Position numbers and translations under genes: made by a program | In this document: positions 39,363 through 48,026 of the stretch, piece after piece | How the letters are laid out: the number at the start of each line of letters is the position of its first letter | How positions within the stretch are numbered: the stretch's first letter is position 1 | Source: Bacteroidales bacterium | GTDB lineage: Bacteria > Bacteroidota > Bacteroidia > Bacteroidales > F082 | Length of the DNA stretch: 64,000 bases | Reading direction: 5' to 3' | Assembly: GCA_024400455.1 (NCBI GenBank) | Contig: JAKSMU010000011.1 | Span: 1 to 64,000, forward strand | The notes under the pieces: generated by a model | Databases searched by the model: none | The model's input: the letters and a program-made list of their open reading frames with translations, nothing else | What the model was told of the DNA's origin: nothing

Positions 39363-40859
39363 TTAAAATCTAACGGAAAGGTTAACGGAAACGCTGCTGA
39401 ATTTCTGCACATAATCTTTGATAGGAGCTTGGCTAGGGATGCCTTCACCAAAGAAAAGTAACCCTGGAATGCGTCCACCTTGTGCGTTGTTCCAATACTG
39501 GTCATTGCCGACATTCATAAGGCCAAGGTCATAATTCAAATCAACGGAAACCGGACCAACGCCAACGCCAGCACCGATACGCCAACTTGCGTTGATGGCA
39601 TTAAATGGAGTAGCAGCTGTTTCACCATTAATATGATAGGTAGAAGCCGCACCTGTCGAAAAACATTGTTCGAAATCATAAGCCCCAGCCGTCAAATTGA
39701 CCGTACCGGAAGTGGTGCTGCTGGCATTACCATAATGAGCACCATCCAAGGTGTAGATTTCGCAATTTGAATGGCCTTCACAGTTGAGTTTTGCCGAAGC
39801 CAAGATTCCGACAACAGGTCCGGTCTTCACATCGATGCGGAAAAGAGGGGTGATGCCGAATTCATAACCCACCATAACCGGAATGTTGACATAGTTCATC
39901 GAATATGTTTCTTTGTTGGCATAGTCCATAACGCAAATCCAATCGTCGCTCGTAACAACAATATCACCGCTATTATTGAACTCATTCGTATAGCCATAAT
40001 GAGCAAGCTGGGCACCGGCTTCCAAGAAAAGGTTCTTACCCTTAATCAGTGGCATTTGTACGAATGCACCTGCGCTATAACCAAGACCGAAGACGTAATT
40101 AGGTGTTTCTTTCGTGTCAAGTCCAGCAATGTCAGTCATGCCGTAATCGACTACGCTGCTCAACGGACCATTGGCCGAAACGCTTGTTGAAGGCAATGTG
40201 ATGCCGCCAGTTAATCCAAAATGGAATTTCATCGGCTCCTTTTCCTTGACAGGTTTTGGAGCTACAGGCGTTATGGCCGATGGAGCCGAGACTTGCGGCT
40301 TTTCCTCTGAAACGGTTGGCTGCTGCGGATGAACTGCGATAGCGGTTGTCTCAGGTTCGTTGTTTGTGCTGGTGGCAGGTTCTTCTTGATGAGGTGTCTC
40401 TGGAGTGTTAACAACCACGGTTGGTGTATTGTCCTTTGCCTGTTTTTCAACGATAATGTCGCCTTGACAGAGGATCGTACCGTCGCATGCAATTTCGTAT
40501 TTGTAAGTTCCTTCCGTAAACAAGCTTGTTGTAGTTCCTGCTAATGAAGGCAATGCAACCCTGTTCTTTCCGGGAGCCAGATTGGCATCCTGCTTACTTG
40601 TGTAGTTCGCTTGTGATGGTTTCGTTGAAATCAGTTTCCCGTTTGGAGCAGTCAGTTTGAATGACAAAGACACGGTTTTAGCCGTGCTATATCCATTCCA
40701 AACTTCAATCCCCATCGAGGCTTGTTGTAAGCCTAGGCAATATTGAGAGGATTGCGCGTTCTTACCATCGGTATCCACGATGAGTCGTGTTGCTGAAATT
40801 TGAGCTTTTGCATATCCCATGCAAAGCAATGTAATTACAAGTAGGAATAATCTTTTCAT
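39363..40859 (-). CDS. Outer-membrane beta-barrel protein with N-terminal beta domain
   Basis: The 498-residue protein begins with a signal peptide (MKRLFLLVITLLCMGYAKAQ). About residues 20-135 form a beta-sandwich that resembles a secreted domain, 140-215 are a Pro/Thr/Glu-rich linker, and 220-498 form an outer-membrane beta-barrel ending in SVSVNLSVRF. The linker could span the peptidoglycan or act as a tether. I chose ATG at 40859 because the signal peptide starts there; the upstream extension overlaps the promoter. Confidence 0.83.
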   Translation of the reverse strand: MKRLFLLVITLLCMGYAKAQISATRLIVDTDGKNAQSSQYCLGLQQASMGIEVWNGYSTAKTVSLSFKLTAPNGKLISTKPSQANYTSKQDANLAPGKNRVALPSLAGTTTSLFTEGTYKYEIACDGTILCQGDIIVEKQAKDNTPTVVVNTPETPHQEEPATSTNNEPETTAIAVHPQQPTVSEEKPQVSAPSAITPVAPKPVKEKEPMKFHFGLTGGITLPSTSVSANGPLSSVVDYGMTDIAGLDTKETPNYVFGLGYSAGAFVQMPLIKGKNLFLEAGAQLAHYGYTNEFNNSGDIVVTSDDWICVMDYANKETYSMNYVNIPVMVGYEFGITPLFRIDVKTGPVVGILASAKLNCEGHSNCEIYTLDGAHYGNASSTTSGTVNLTAGAYDFEQCFSTGAASTYHINGETAATPFNAINASWRIGAGVGVGPVSVDLNYDLGLMNVGNDQYWNNAQGGRIPGLLFFGEGIPSQAPIKDYVQKFSSVSVNLSVRF

Positions 40860-40906
40860 AAGACGTGAATTTGATTTATACTGATGAATATTCTTGTTTA
40901 AAACTG

Positions 40907-40914
40907 CAAAAATA
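40907..40914 (-). promoter_or_regulatory. Putative promoter -7 element of the barrel protein gene
   Basis: TATTTTTG on the minus strand, 48 bases before the ATG at 40859. Confidence 0.6.
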
Positions 40915-41061
40915 AAAAACAAATGCAATATTAGTGTTTGTTGGAGCTTTTTTTTCTTGTGCTGTTTGGCAAATCAAGGCTAAACTTTGAAAAGACGGAA
41001 TTGCAATGATGCAAAACCGTGGTTTTGATGTTTGGTTGACACAAGAGGAAAGAATTGATAA

Positions 41062-41097
41062 AAAGAAAAAACCTAACTGACTATTGTCAATTAGGTT
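41062..41097 (-). terminator. Terminator of the tRNA-Lys transcript
   Basis: On the minus strand ACCTAA-T-TGAC pairs with GTCA-G-TTAGGT around a short loop, followed by a run of T. It lies 11 bases past the tRNA 3' end. Confidence 0.8.
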
Positions 41098-41107
41098 TGT
41101 TTGCTTT

Positions 41108-41183
41108 TGGTGACCTGGCTGGGGCTCGAACCCAGGACCCCCACATTAAAAGTGTGATGCTCTACCTGCTGAGCTACCAAGTC
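41108..41183 (-). tRNA. tRNA-Lys (anticodon UUU)
   Basis: The minus strand folds into a full cloverleaf: acceptor GACTTGG with CCAGGTC (one U-G pair), D-arm GCTCAGCAGGTAGAGC, anticodon loop CTTTTAA, and T-arm CTGGG-TTCGAGC-CCCAG. The anticodon UUU reads lysine codons AAA and AAG. The CCA end is encoded (41108-41110), and the discriminator base is A. Confidence 0.96.
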
Positions 41184-41202
41184 ATCCTTGATTTTGCGGT
41201 TG

Positions 41203-41231
41203 CAAAAGTACGCTTTTTTTTGATATGTCAA
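41203..41231 (-). promoter_or_regulatory. Promoter of tRNA-Lys (-33 and -7)
   Basis: On the minus strand TTG (41229-41231) and TACTTTTG (41203-41210) are 18 bases apart, the normal Bacteroidota arrangement, 19 bases before the tRNA. Confidence 0.75.
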
Positions 41232-41254
41232 GACAAATTGAGCAAAAAAAATCT

Positions 41255-41869
41255 TTAATCGAGAATGCCTTTCCCTTGTCGTACAATAAGTATTTCATTA
41301 TCAGTGCAATCTACGACTGTACTTGCCGTGTTTTCGCCCGCTCCGCCATCAATAATGATGTCAACGATGTCCTTGTATCGTTCGTTGATTTCTTCGGGAT
41401 CGGTCAAATAGCCGCCCATTTCGTCTTCTTCATCGACTAATGATGTAGTCATTATAGGAGAACCGAATTCACTCACGATGTTGGTGATGATTGGCTGGTC
41501 GGGGATGCGTATGCCGATGGTCTTCTTTTTGCTTTGGAAAATGCGTGGCACATTGTTGTTGGCTTCCAGAATAAAAGTGAAAGGCCCAGGCAAATTCCGC
41601 TTCATCATCTTGTACACATTATTGCTGATAGGACGCGTGAATTCCGACAGCATGCTCAGGTCGTGGAAGATGAAGGAGAAGTTGGCTTTTTCCTTGCGGA
41701 TGCCCTTGATTTGACAGATGCGGTCGAGAACTTTGGGGTTGCTGATGCCGCCCCCCATACCGTAGATGGTGTCAGTGGGGAAAATGATGATTCCGCCATC
41801 AGCCAGACACTCAAGAATCATCTTGATGTAGCGTGGATTTGGATTTTCTTTATACAGTTTTAGAAACAT
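41255..41869 (-). CDS. YciO-type Sua5/YrdC protein
   Basis: The 204-residue protein has the YrdC fold: DGGIIIFPTDTIYGMGG near residue 25 and PGPFTFIL later. It aligns by eye to YciO more than to TsaC, sharing FSFIFHDLSMLS, MKRNLPGPFTFIL and KKTIGIRIP. TsaC makes threonylcarbamoyl-AMP for t6A in tRNA; YciO family members are related but their role is less certain. The gene is on the minus strand next to tRNA-Lys. A UUU-tRNA carries t6A at position 37, so the proximity is suggestive but may be coincidence. Confidence 0.88.
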   Translation of the reverse strand: MFLKLYKENPNPRYIKMILECLADGGIIIFPTDTIYGMGGGISNPKVLDRICQIKGIRKEKANFSFIFHDLSMLSEFTRPISNNVYKMMKRNLPGPFTFILEANNNVPRIFQSKKKTIGIRIPDQPIITNIVSEFGSPIMTTSLVDEEDEMGGYLTDPEEINERYKDIVDIIIDGGAGENTASTVVDCTDNEILIVRQGKGILD

Positions 41870-41887
41870 ACTTCATTGATTTGGCGG

Positions 41888-41895
41888 CAAAAGTA
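41888..41895 (-). promoter_or_regulatory. Putative promoter -7 element of the YciO gene
   Basis: TACTTTTG on the minus strand, 19 bases before the ATG at 41869. Confidence 0.6.
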
Positions 41896-41948
41896 ATGTT
41901 TTTCGTAAAAAAAACAATTATTTCTTTAGGTTTTCAGAGAAAATGCCG

Positions 41949-41956
41949 TATATTTG
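41949..41956 (+). promoter_or_regulatory. Putative promoter -7 element of the PurF-like gene
   Basis: TATATTTG, about 66 bases before the ATG at 42023, leaving a leader of about 60 bases. Confidence 0.6.
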
Positions 41957-42022
41957 CGCTTGCCTTATAGGCAGAAACAAATCAACATTATTGTTTTACA
42001 AACAATTAAATAACAATATTTT

Positions 42023-43429
42023 ATGAGTGGCTTTTTTGGCGTTGTCTCACACAAACCATGTTCAACGGACCTTTTTTATGGTATTGACTATCATTCTCAT
42101 CTTGGTACGAAGCGAGCCGGTATGGTGACGCGTGAGGATAATCTCTTTCACCGTTCCATTCACGATATTGAAAACTCTTATTTCAGAACGAAATTCAGCG
42201 ATGAAATTGGAAAATTCACAGGCAATATGGGCATTGGCGTCATCAGCGATACCGATGCGCAGCCTATCGTAGTCAATTCGCATTTAGGCCGCTTTGCCAT
42301 TGCAACAGTGGCACGCATCAATAACCTTGATGAACTGGTGGACCATTGTCTCAGCAATCGTCAGCATTTTGCGGAACTGAGTTCGGGCTCGACCAACCCA
42401 ACCGAATTGATTGCTCTTCTTATCACGCAAGGTGAGAATTTTGTCGATGGAATCAATAATGTGTATAAACTTGTCAAGGGTTCGTGCTCAATGTTGATTC
42501 TGACTGACGATGGCATTATCGCAGCCCGCGACTTTTATGGACGCACGCCTATTGTCGTTGGGAAAAAGGAAGATGCTTATGCCTTGGCTTCGGAAAGCCA
42601 TAGTTACATCAATTTGGATTATACGACTTGCTATAATGTCGCTCCAGGCGAAATCGTCAAGGTGACCATGGATGGCGTTGAGCAGTTGCAGAAACCTAAT
42701 TCGAAGAGTCAGGTCTGTTCGTTTTTGTGGGTCTACTATGGCTATCCTGTAACTGACTATGAAGGTGTCAATGTTGAGGAAGCCCGTTACCGCGAAGGCA
42801 TTGAAATAGGTAAAAACGATGATGTTGAGATTGATTATGTTTCTGCCATCCCTGATTCGGGCATCGGCATGGCCTTGGGTTATTCTAATATTAAAAAGGT
42901 GCCATATAAGCGTGGCGTTGTGAAATACACGCCTACTTGGTCGCGCAGTTTCATGCCGGTGAACCAAAAGCAAAGGGAACATGTGGCTAAGATGAAACTC
43001 ATAGCCAATCGCCAGCTGCTGGACGGAAAACGTGTGGTTTTCTGTGACGACAGCATTGTGCGTGGCACACAGTTGCGCGACAATGTGAAGATGCTCTACG
43101 ATTTCGGTGCCAAAGAGGTGCATATCCGTATCAGTTGCCCGCCTTTGCTTTACGGTTGCCCATTCCTGAATTTCTCAGCGTCGAAAAACGTGATGGAACT
43201 GGCTACGCGTCGTTATATTGAGGAAATTGAAGGTTCAAATGACAAAAATATTGAACGCTACTGTGATTGCCATTCAAAGGAATATGCCAACATGGTGGAG
43301 ATGATGCGCAAGCATTTGGGCGTCGATACCTTGAAATTCAATACGCTTGATGGGGTGGTGAATGCCATCGGCTTGCCAAAAGAATGTCTTTGCACGCATT
43401 GTTTCGACGGATCAAGCTATGGTTACTGA
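42023..43429 (+). CDS. PurF-like amidophosphoribosyltransferase without the glutaminase cysteine
   Basis: The 468-residue protein has PurF architecture. The phosphoribosyltransferase half is intact, with the PRPP loop VVFCDDSIVRGTQ, and Fe-S-type cysteines appear in CPPLLYGCPF and ECLCTHCFDG. The N-terminal Ntn-glutaminase half is present but altered. It begins MSGFFGVVS where active enzymes have the nucleophile in CGVFGIWG. The usual HRGQEGAG becomes HLGTKRAG, and the AHNGNL segment becomes ATVARINNL. It probably cannot use glutamine and may use ammonia or have another role. Similar variants seem to exist in other Bacteroidota; a canonical purF should be elsewhere in the genome. Confidence 0.88.
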   Translation: MSGFFGVVSHKPCSTDLFYGIDYHSHLGTKRAGMVTREDNLFHRSIHDIENSYFRTKFSDEIGKFTGNMGIGVISDTDAQPIVVNSHLGRFAIATVARINNLDELVDHCLSNRQHFAELSSGSTNPTELIALLITQGENFVDGINNVYKLVKGSCSMLILTDDGIIAARDFYGRTPIVVGKKEDAYALASESHSYINLDYTTCYNVAPGEIVKVTMDGVEQLQKPNSKSQVCSFLWVYYGYPVTDYEGVNVEEARYREGIEIGKNDDVEIDYVSAIPDSGIGMALGYSNIKKVPYKRGVVKYTPTWSRSFMPVNQKQREHVAKMKLIANRQLLDGKRVVFCDDSIVRGTQLRDNVKMLYDFGAKEVHIRISCPPLLYGCPFLNFSASKNVMELATRRYIEEIEGSNDKNIERYCDCHSKEYANMVEMMRKHLGVDTLKFNTLDGVVNAIGLPKECLCTHCFDGSSYGY

Positions 43430-43491
43430 TTTTTTATAGACTTTATTATCAGTGATATAAACGACAAACGGCATTTTTCTTCAAAATTTGC

Positions 43492-43521
43492 TTGCTAGTT
43501 GAAGAAAAGTCCGTACTTTTG
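43492..43521 (+). promoter_or_regulatory. Promoter of the small SRP RNA (-33 and -7)
   Basis: TTG (43492-43494) and TACTTTTG (43514-43521) are separated by 19 bases, exactly the Bacteroidota spacing, just before the RNA. Confidence 0.75.
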
Positions 43522-43525
43522 CATC

Positions 43526-43622
43526 GGGTAAGTCTTATACGACCAGCTCCTGCTGAAATCCCCCAGGACCGGAAGGTAGCAAGGGTAGGTGGTTGTAGCG
43601 GTGCGATGTAAGTAGCTTACCC
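43526..43622 (+). ncRNA. ffs: Signal recognition particle RNA, bacterial small type (4.5S)
   Basis: The RNA starts GGGTAAG and ends CTTACCC, giving a closing stem, and holds the universally conserved SRP domain IV sequence around 43565-43586 (AGGACCGGAAGGTAGCAAGG), including the GGAA tetraloop and the asymmetric loop bound by Ffh. The length of about 97 bases fits the small bacterial class. A T run follows directly (43623-43628), and the promoter is canonical. It is essential for membrane-protein targeting with Ffh and FtsY. Confidence 0.95.
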
Positions 43623-43636
43623 TTTTTTATTGCATA

Positions 43637-43680
43637 ACAAAAGAGGCTGATTTCAATGAAACCAGCCTCTTTTGTGGTGT
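43637..43680 (-). terminator. Bidirectional terminator between ffs and the NagB-like gene
   Basis: ACAAAAGAGGCTG (43637-43649) pairs perfectly with CAGCCTCTTTTGT (43663-43675), 13 base pairs. It can end both convergent transcripts. Confidence 0.88.
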
Positions 43681-45995
43681 TATATGATATTTTCGCCTTC
43701 CGAGCGCTTCTTCAGTTCCTTTGCAATCTGAATGAATTCATCAGCCGTCATTTCTTTCAGATATATCAGACCGTGGGTGGCGCGGATGAGTGAGTCTTCG
43801 TTTTCGTAAAAGTAGTTTTTGCCTAAGATGTGCTGAATCTGTTTCAGCTGCTTTACCCAAATCCTTCTTGAAATTTCGCTGAATGGTCCATCACATTCCG
43901 GGCTAGGGAAGGAGGCTTCCACTTGTGTCAGGTAACTTTCTTCAAACGATTTCGCATGGATGGCCAGGTCGTTCATCGAAACAGGGACAATCATGGTCGC
44001 TTCGGCTGGGTGGAACTTGAACCACACATTGCGGTAGCCGATGATGCGCAGTTTTGAAAGGTCTTCTTCTTTGTTCCACAAGTCGATGGCGGAAGCAATG
44101 GCTTGCAGCACTTTGTAGTGCGTGTCGGGGCCGCTGCCTTCAGGGTCGAAGGCCAAGCTGATGATGGTCGGTTTATATAGCTTGAATTGTTGCAGTATGC
44201 TGTTGACATCATCTTGGTTGTCGGGGTTCTTGTCGCCTTGATAGAAACTCAGCCTCCAGTGATGGATGTTGTCGATTTCAACACCGGCATAGTTCCAAAC
44301 CAGTTCTTCTTCAAATTCACGCAACCTGCCTTTCAGCAATTGCACTTCGAGGGAGTTTTTGCTGCCATCGTAACTGCTTTTCAACTCGTTGATTGTATTG
44401 ATGAAGCAGCTTTTAACTTCGTTTTCGTTTTTTAGATTCCAAATCTCCACTGCATCGCGAATGACACGGTGACACAATCCTCTTGTTTTTTCTGCCTCGT
44501 TTTTCTGAGCGCAATTATCGAGGAAATGGTAGATGTCTTTGTAGCGTTTGTGTTTGTAGCCTTCGCTGAAAAAGTCGGGATATTTGAACATCTGAATCAG
44601 TCCGCTGTCGATGAGTTTAAGGCAGGATTGTAATGTATTGATTACGAAATTATTGGTAACTGAGTTGAATCCTGATGTTGCCACGGCAAAATGTACATCG
44701 TTGCTTATGGGTTGCAGTTGCCGGTTGGCGTAAGGCATAATGCCGAGCATGATGTCGTCGTGGTGTGGGCCGGTGTGGTAGATGGTTTGTGAATCATCTA
44801 TGATCTTGCCGTGATTGAGTTTGCGAATGACGGAATCAATGACTTGCTTGACGGTGTTTAGGCTGAGGTCGGGAATGAGGCGGCACCATTTGTCGTTAAG
44901 CAAATCTTCCATGGTGATATGATGTGCGTATTTGTCGATGCGGTTACAAAGGTCGATGACGGCGCGTTCGGTTTTCTCGAAATTCCATGGCGTTGCTGTG
45001 TAATAGCGTTCGATGGAGTCTTCAAGTTTGCAGGCGCTGCCTTCGGTGAGATAGAAGCGACCTCCTGAAAGGCGTTGCAGTGCGGTAGCAGGATAGACGG
45101 CGGTCATCTTACTTTCCAAACTGGCCTTTACAATGTCCGCATTTGACTCGCCGGCTGCAAAAACAATGGCTGTGGCATTCGGATTGTAAGTGATGGTGCC
45201 CAGGCCGATTGTGATCACCAAGCGTTCTTTTGCCACATTGATGCCTCCCAAGGTTGTGGCTGCATCGGCTTGCGTTTCGAAATTCGTTTGGGTCAGACGC
45301 ATTGTGGTGAACAGGTCGGAGCCTTTGATGTTGTAGGCAATGTGCCCGTCGGGACCGATGGGGCTAAGATAGAATCCGATGCCGCCTAATTTTCTGATTT
45401 TGTGTTCGTAGCGCGAACACCAGTCGTCGATTTTAAATATAGATTGTTTTATGGCTTCCTCGTTTTCGTTCTTTGCTTCCCGGTAACGCAAGGTTAGGTC
45501 AATCTTGCAATCGGGGAAGATTTCCTTATAGGTCTTGCCGCCGCAAAGCATGATTTCGTCGGAATTGATAAGCCAGGCTTTCTCAATATCCAAACCAAAA
45601 CCATGGATGTAGTTCTCCATCACGAAATTATAGGCTGAGTTATGCTGCAAGGGCGAAATCGGGTAAAACTCTTCGCTTTGCACGAAATGCAATCCTTTCA
45701 AATCGGGTTTCTGGATGTCGCCAATGCCATGTTGATTAAGCAATTGCCTGATTTCTTTGGTGTCCCAATTGTCGAGGATTTGATGTGTGAAACGAATGAA
45801 TAGGCTCGCATGTTTGTCGGCAGGCAAACATATTACGCCGTTAGGGTTTTCTGATACCCATTCGATGAAGCGCAATGCAATCATCAGACTGAGTTTCGGC
45901 AGGTCGGGCGCAACAATATAAGGTGTCGTTGTGCTGATTTTATCGATGCCTGAAATTTTCAGGAAGCTTTGTTCAACTTTAGAAAAACTGTTCAT
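43680..45995 (-). CDS. Glucosamine-6-phosphate deaminase-like protein fused to PIG-L domain
   Basis: The 771-residue protein is the long Bacteroidota version of NagB. The N-terminal half is a NagB/6-phosphogluconolactonase fold (SEEFYPISPLQHNSAYNF, LGGIGFYLSPIGPDGHIAYN, ATTLGGINVAKERLVITIGLGTI). The C-terminal half is a PIG-L/LmbE-type deacetylase fold (YHTGPHHDDIMLGIMPY, ISLAFDPEGSGPDTHYK). It could couple GlcNAc-6-P deacetylation and deamination in amino-sugar catabolism; that coupling is inferred from the fusion. I chose ATG at 45995 over a TTG at 46001. It lies 18 bases downstream of the sulfatase, probably in one operon. Confidence 0.88.
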   Translation of the reverse strand: MNSFSKVEQSFLKISGIDKISTTTPYIVAPDLPKLSLMIALRFIEWVSENPNGVICLPADKHASLFIRFTHQILDNWDTKEIRQLLNQHGIGDIQKPDLKGLHFVQSEEFYPISPLQHNSAYNFVMENYIHGFGLDIEKAWLINSDEIMLCGGKTYKEIFPDCKIDLTLRYREAKNENEEAIKQSIFKIDDWCSRYEHKIRKLGGIGFYLSPIGPDGHIAYNIKGSDLFTTMRLTQTNFETQADAATTLGGINVAKERLVITIGLGTITYNPNATAIVFAAGESNADIVKASLESKMTAVYPATALQRLSGGRFYLTEGSACKLEDSIERYYTATPWNFEKTERAVIDLCNRIDKYAHHITMEDLLNDKWCRLIPDLSLNTVKQVIDSVIRKLNHGKIIDDSQTIYHTGPHHDDIMLGIMPYANRQLQPISNDVHFAVATSGFNSVTNNFVINTLQSCLKLIDSGLIQMFKYPDFFSEGYKHKRYKDIYHFLDNCAQKNEAEKTRGLCHRVIRDAVEIWNLKNENEVKSCFINTINELKSSYDGSKNSLEVQLLKGRLREFEEELVWNYAGVEIDNIHHWRLSFYQGDKNPDNQDDVNSILQQFKLYKPTIISLAFDPEGSGPDTHYKVLQAIASAIDLWNKEEDLSKLRIIGYRNVWFKFHPAEATMIVPVSMNDLAIHAKSFEESYLTQVEASFPSPECDGPFSEISRRIWVKQLKQIQHILGKNYFYENEDSLIRATHGLIYLKEMTADEFIQIAKELKKRSEGENII

Positions 45996-46013
45996 TTTCA
46001 ATGAGTTTAAAAA

Positions 46014-47435
46014 CTAGAACTGCCAGTTTGGATTGTCGGTTCTTTCGCTTTCAAGAATTTGCTTTAAATCTTCAGCTATTTCTTTTTCGCTGTCAATCAG
46101 ATTGTTTGTTTCTGAAGGGTCGTTTTTGATATTGTAAAGTTCATAAAAAGGCTCGTTACTAACATTGAGCTTGATGAGTTTCCAGTCGCCCTTTCTCACG
46201 CATTGCGCACCACCGTTTTCTTGAAATTCAAAATAGAGGTAATCATGTTCTGATTGGGTTTTGCCAAGTAATAAAGGCTTGATGCTAATGCCGTCACAGT
46301 CGGGTTTTTCCGCACCGATGAGTTCGGCAAAAGTGGGCAGATAATCCCAAAAGGCAAACATGAAATCGCTTTGCGTGTTCGAACTGATTTTGCCTTTCCA
46401 AGCCATCACGGTAGGGATGCGGATGCCGCCTTCGTAAAGGTCGCGTTTGTAACCGCGGTAGATGCCGTTGCTGTTGAAGAAATCGGGATTGTTTCCACCT
46501 TCCCAATGGGGACCGTTATCTGATGTGACAATAATTAGAGTGTTGTCAATCAAACCGTTTTCTTTCAGTTTTTCAACAATCTGCCCGACATAAGAATCGT
46601 ATCGCGACACCATGGCAGCGTATGCGGCAAGAGGCTCTTTTTGAGAACCATAGCCGCCTATTCGGAACGATTTGCAGCCGTAATCGCAACCTTGGTAGGG
46701 CGTTTCCTTGAATTTGCCTTCGTATTGCTGAAGCAGACTGTCGTTAGGCGCAATCAGTTCGGCGTGGGGCAAAATGCAAGGCACGAAAAGGAAGAAAGGC
46801 TCGTTTTTGTGATTTTCAATGAATTGCAGCGTAAGTTGCTGAATGGTGTCGGGTGCGTAAGTTCCGTTGTTTGCTTTTGCGTTGGCTTTCAGTTCAATGC
46901 GCGTCGAGTCATGGTAGAGATAATCGGGATAATAGCTATGCGAAAGCCGTTGGCAGTTGTAGCCGAAAAACTCGTCAACATATTGGTTTTCAGGTGCGCC
47001 TTCCGATTTGGGCGCGCCCAAGCCCCATTTGCCGAAAACGCCCGTGGCATAACCGTTTTCTTTGAAAAGACGGAAAATCGTGTTGGTGTTTTCTGGAATC
47101 GCCATTTGGCCTTCGGGATAGATTTCAAAGTTGCCGCGAATTGGGGCGTGGCCGCTGTTGAGGCCGGTTAGGAGGCAGGCACGCGATGGTGCGCTGACGG
47201 TGGTGCCGGAGTAGCTTTGCGTGCAAATCATGCCTGTCTTGGCTAAGGCATCGATGTTGGGTGTCTTGATGATTTCCTGACCGAAACAACCGAAATCGCC
47301 ATACCCTAAATCATCAGCCAGAATGAAAACGATGTTCGGCCTTTCTGCGGTTTGCTGTTCGCTTTTGCTTGTGTTACAAGCGGTTAATGCCGAAAGTGTG
47401 GCGGTTGAAATAAGGGTGGCTTGTTTGAGTTTCAT
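46014..47435 (-). CDS. Secreted sulfatase (lipoprotein), serine-type
   Basis: The 473-residue protein has a lipoprotein signal (Cys20) and the sulfatase fold: NIVFILADDLGYGDFGC, the formylglycine site S81-A-P-S-R followed by ACLLTG, GKWGLG, and IIVTSDNGPHWEGG. Because the modified residue is serine, activation needs an anaerobic radical-SAM sulfatase-maturating enzyme, which is not in this window. It probably removes sulfate from host or plant polysaccharides. Co-transcription with the NagB/PIG-L gene suggests the substrate is a sulfated amino sugar such as GlcNAc-6-sulfate, as in mucin or heparan. Confidence 0.9.
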   Translation of the reverse strand: MKLKQATLISTATLSALTACNTSKSEQQTAERPNIVFILADDLGYGDFGCFGQEIIKTPNIDALAKTGMICTQSYSGTTVSAPSRACLLTGLNSGHAPIRGNFEIYPEGQMAIPENTNTIFRLFKENGYATGVFGKWGLGAPKSEGAPENQYVDEFFGYNCQRLSHSYYPDYLYHDSTRIELKANAKANNGTYAPDTIQQLTLQFIENHKNEPFFLFVPCILPHAELIAPNDSLLQQYEGKFKETPYQGCDYGCKSFRIGGYGSQKEPLAAYAAMVSRYDSYVGQIVEKLKENGLIDNTLIIVTSDNGPHWEGGNNPDFFNSNGIYRGYKRDLYEGGIRIPTVMAWKGKISSNTQSDFMFAFWDYLPTFAELIGAEKPDCDGISIKPLLLGKTQSEHDYLYFEFQENGGAQCVRKGDWKLIKLNVSNEPFYELYNIKNDPSETNNLIDSEKEIAEDLKQILESERTDNPNWQF

Positions 47436-47454
47436 CGTAAAACGGATTTATTTG

Positions 47455-47462
47455 CAAAAGTA
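47455..47462 (-). promoter_or_regulatory. Putative promoter -7 element of the sulfatase operon
   Basis: TACTTTTG on the minus strand, 20 bases before the ATG at 47435, back-to-back with the rimM promoter. Confidence 0.6.
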
Positions 47463-47476
47463 GTGTTTTGTTTTAG

Positions 47477-47484
47477 TATTTTTG
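47477..47484 (+). promoter_or_regulatory. Putative promoter -7 element of rimM
   Basis: TATTTTTG, 18 bases before the rimM ATG at 47502. Confidence 0.6.
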
Positions 47485-47501
47485 CACGAAAAGTTGACAA
47501 A

Positions 47502-48026
47502 ATGAAAAAAGAGGATTGTTTTTATCTGGGCCGCATTGCCAAGACGCACGGCATAAAAGGTGAGGTGACGATTAAGATTGACGCTGACGATCCGTCTGCC
47601 TATCTCGACATGAAGTATTTCTATCTTGAATATAATAAAGTGTTGACGCCTTTTTTCGTCGAGAAACTGATTATGAGTGGTGACAAGTTTTTCGCTACCA
47701 TTCAGGATGTCAAGACTTTAGAAGCAGCGCAGGCTTATGTCGGAAAGTCGGTGTATTTGCCTTTGGAGATGCTGCCGAAACTTTCGGGGAAACAATTCTA
47801 TTTTCATGAAGTGATTGGCTTTGCCTTGGTTGATGCTGAAAAAGGGGAGTTGGGACCAATAAAGGAAATCCTGGAATATCCTACGCAGGCCATCATCCAG
47901 GTTTTTAAGGATGGCAAGGAAGTATTGATTCCTATCCTTGATGAGGTGATCCAGAAAGTCGACCGCAAGGAAAAGAAACTCTATGTGAAAGCTCCGGAAG
48001 GATTGATAGACATGTATTTAGGATGA
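47502..48026 (+). CDS. rimM: 16S rRNA processing protein RimM
   Basis: RimM assists maturation of the 30S head. The 174-residue protein starts CFYLGRIAKTHGIKGEVTIK, the RimM N-terminal signature, and has the PRC-barrel C-terminal domain (YFHEVIGFALVDAEKGELGPIKEILEYPTQAIIQV). I chose ATG at 47502; the longer upstream reading overlaps the promoter. It overlaps trmN6 by four bases, a partnership of ribosome and tRNA maturation genes. Confidence 0.95.
   Translation: MKKEDCFYLGRIAKTHGIKGEVTIKIDADDPSAYLDMKYFYLEYNKVLTPFFVEKLIMSGDKFFATIQDVKTLEAAQAYVGKSVYLPLEMLPKLSGKQFYFHEVIGFALVDAEKGELGPIKEILEYPTQAIIQVFKDGKEVLIPILDEVIQKVDRKEKKLYVKAPEGLIDMYLG

Noticed and set aside
41012-41025. AAAACCGTGGTTTT hairpin as a terminator
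   Set aside because: It lacks a T run and is not positioned after a gene; chance in an AT-rich gap is likely.
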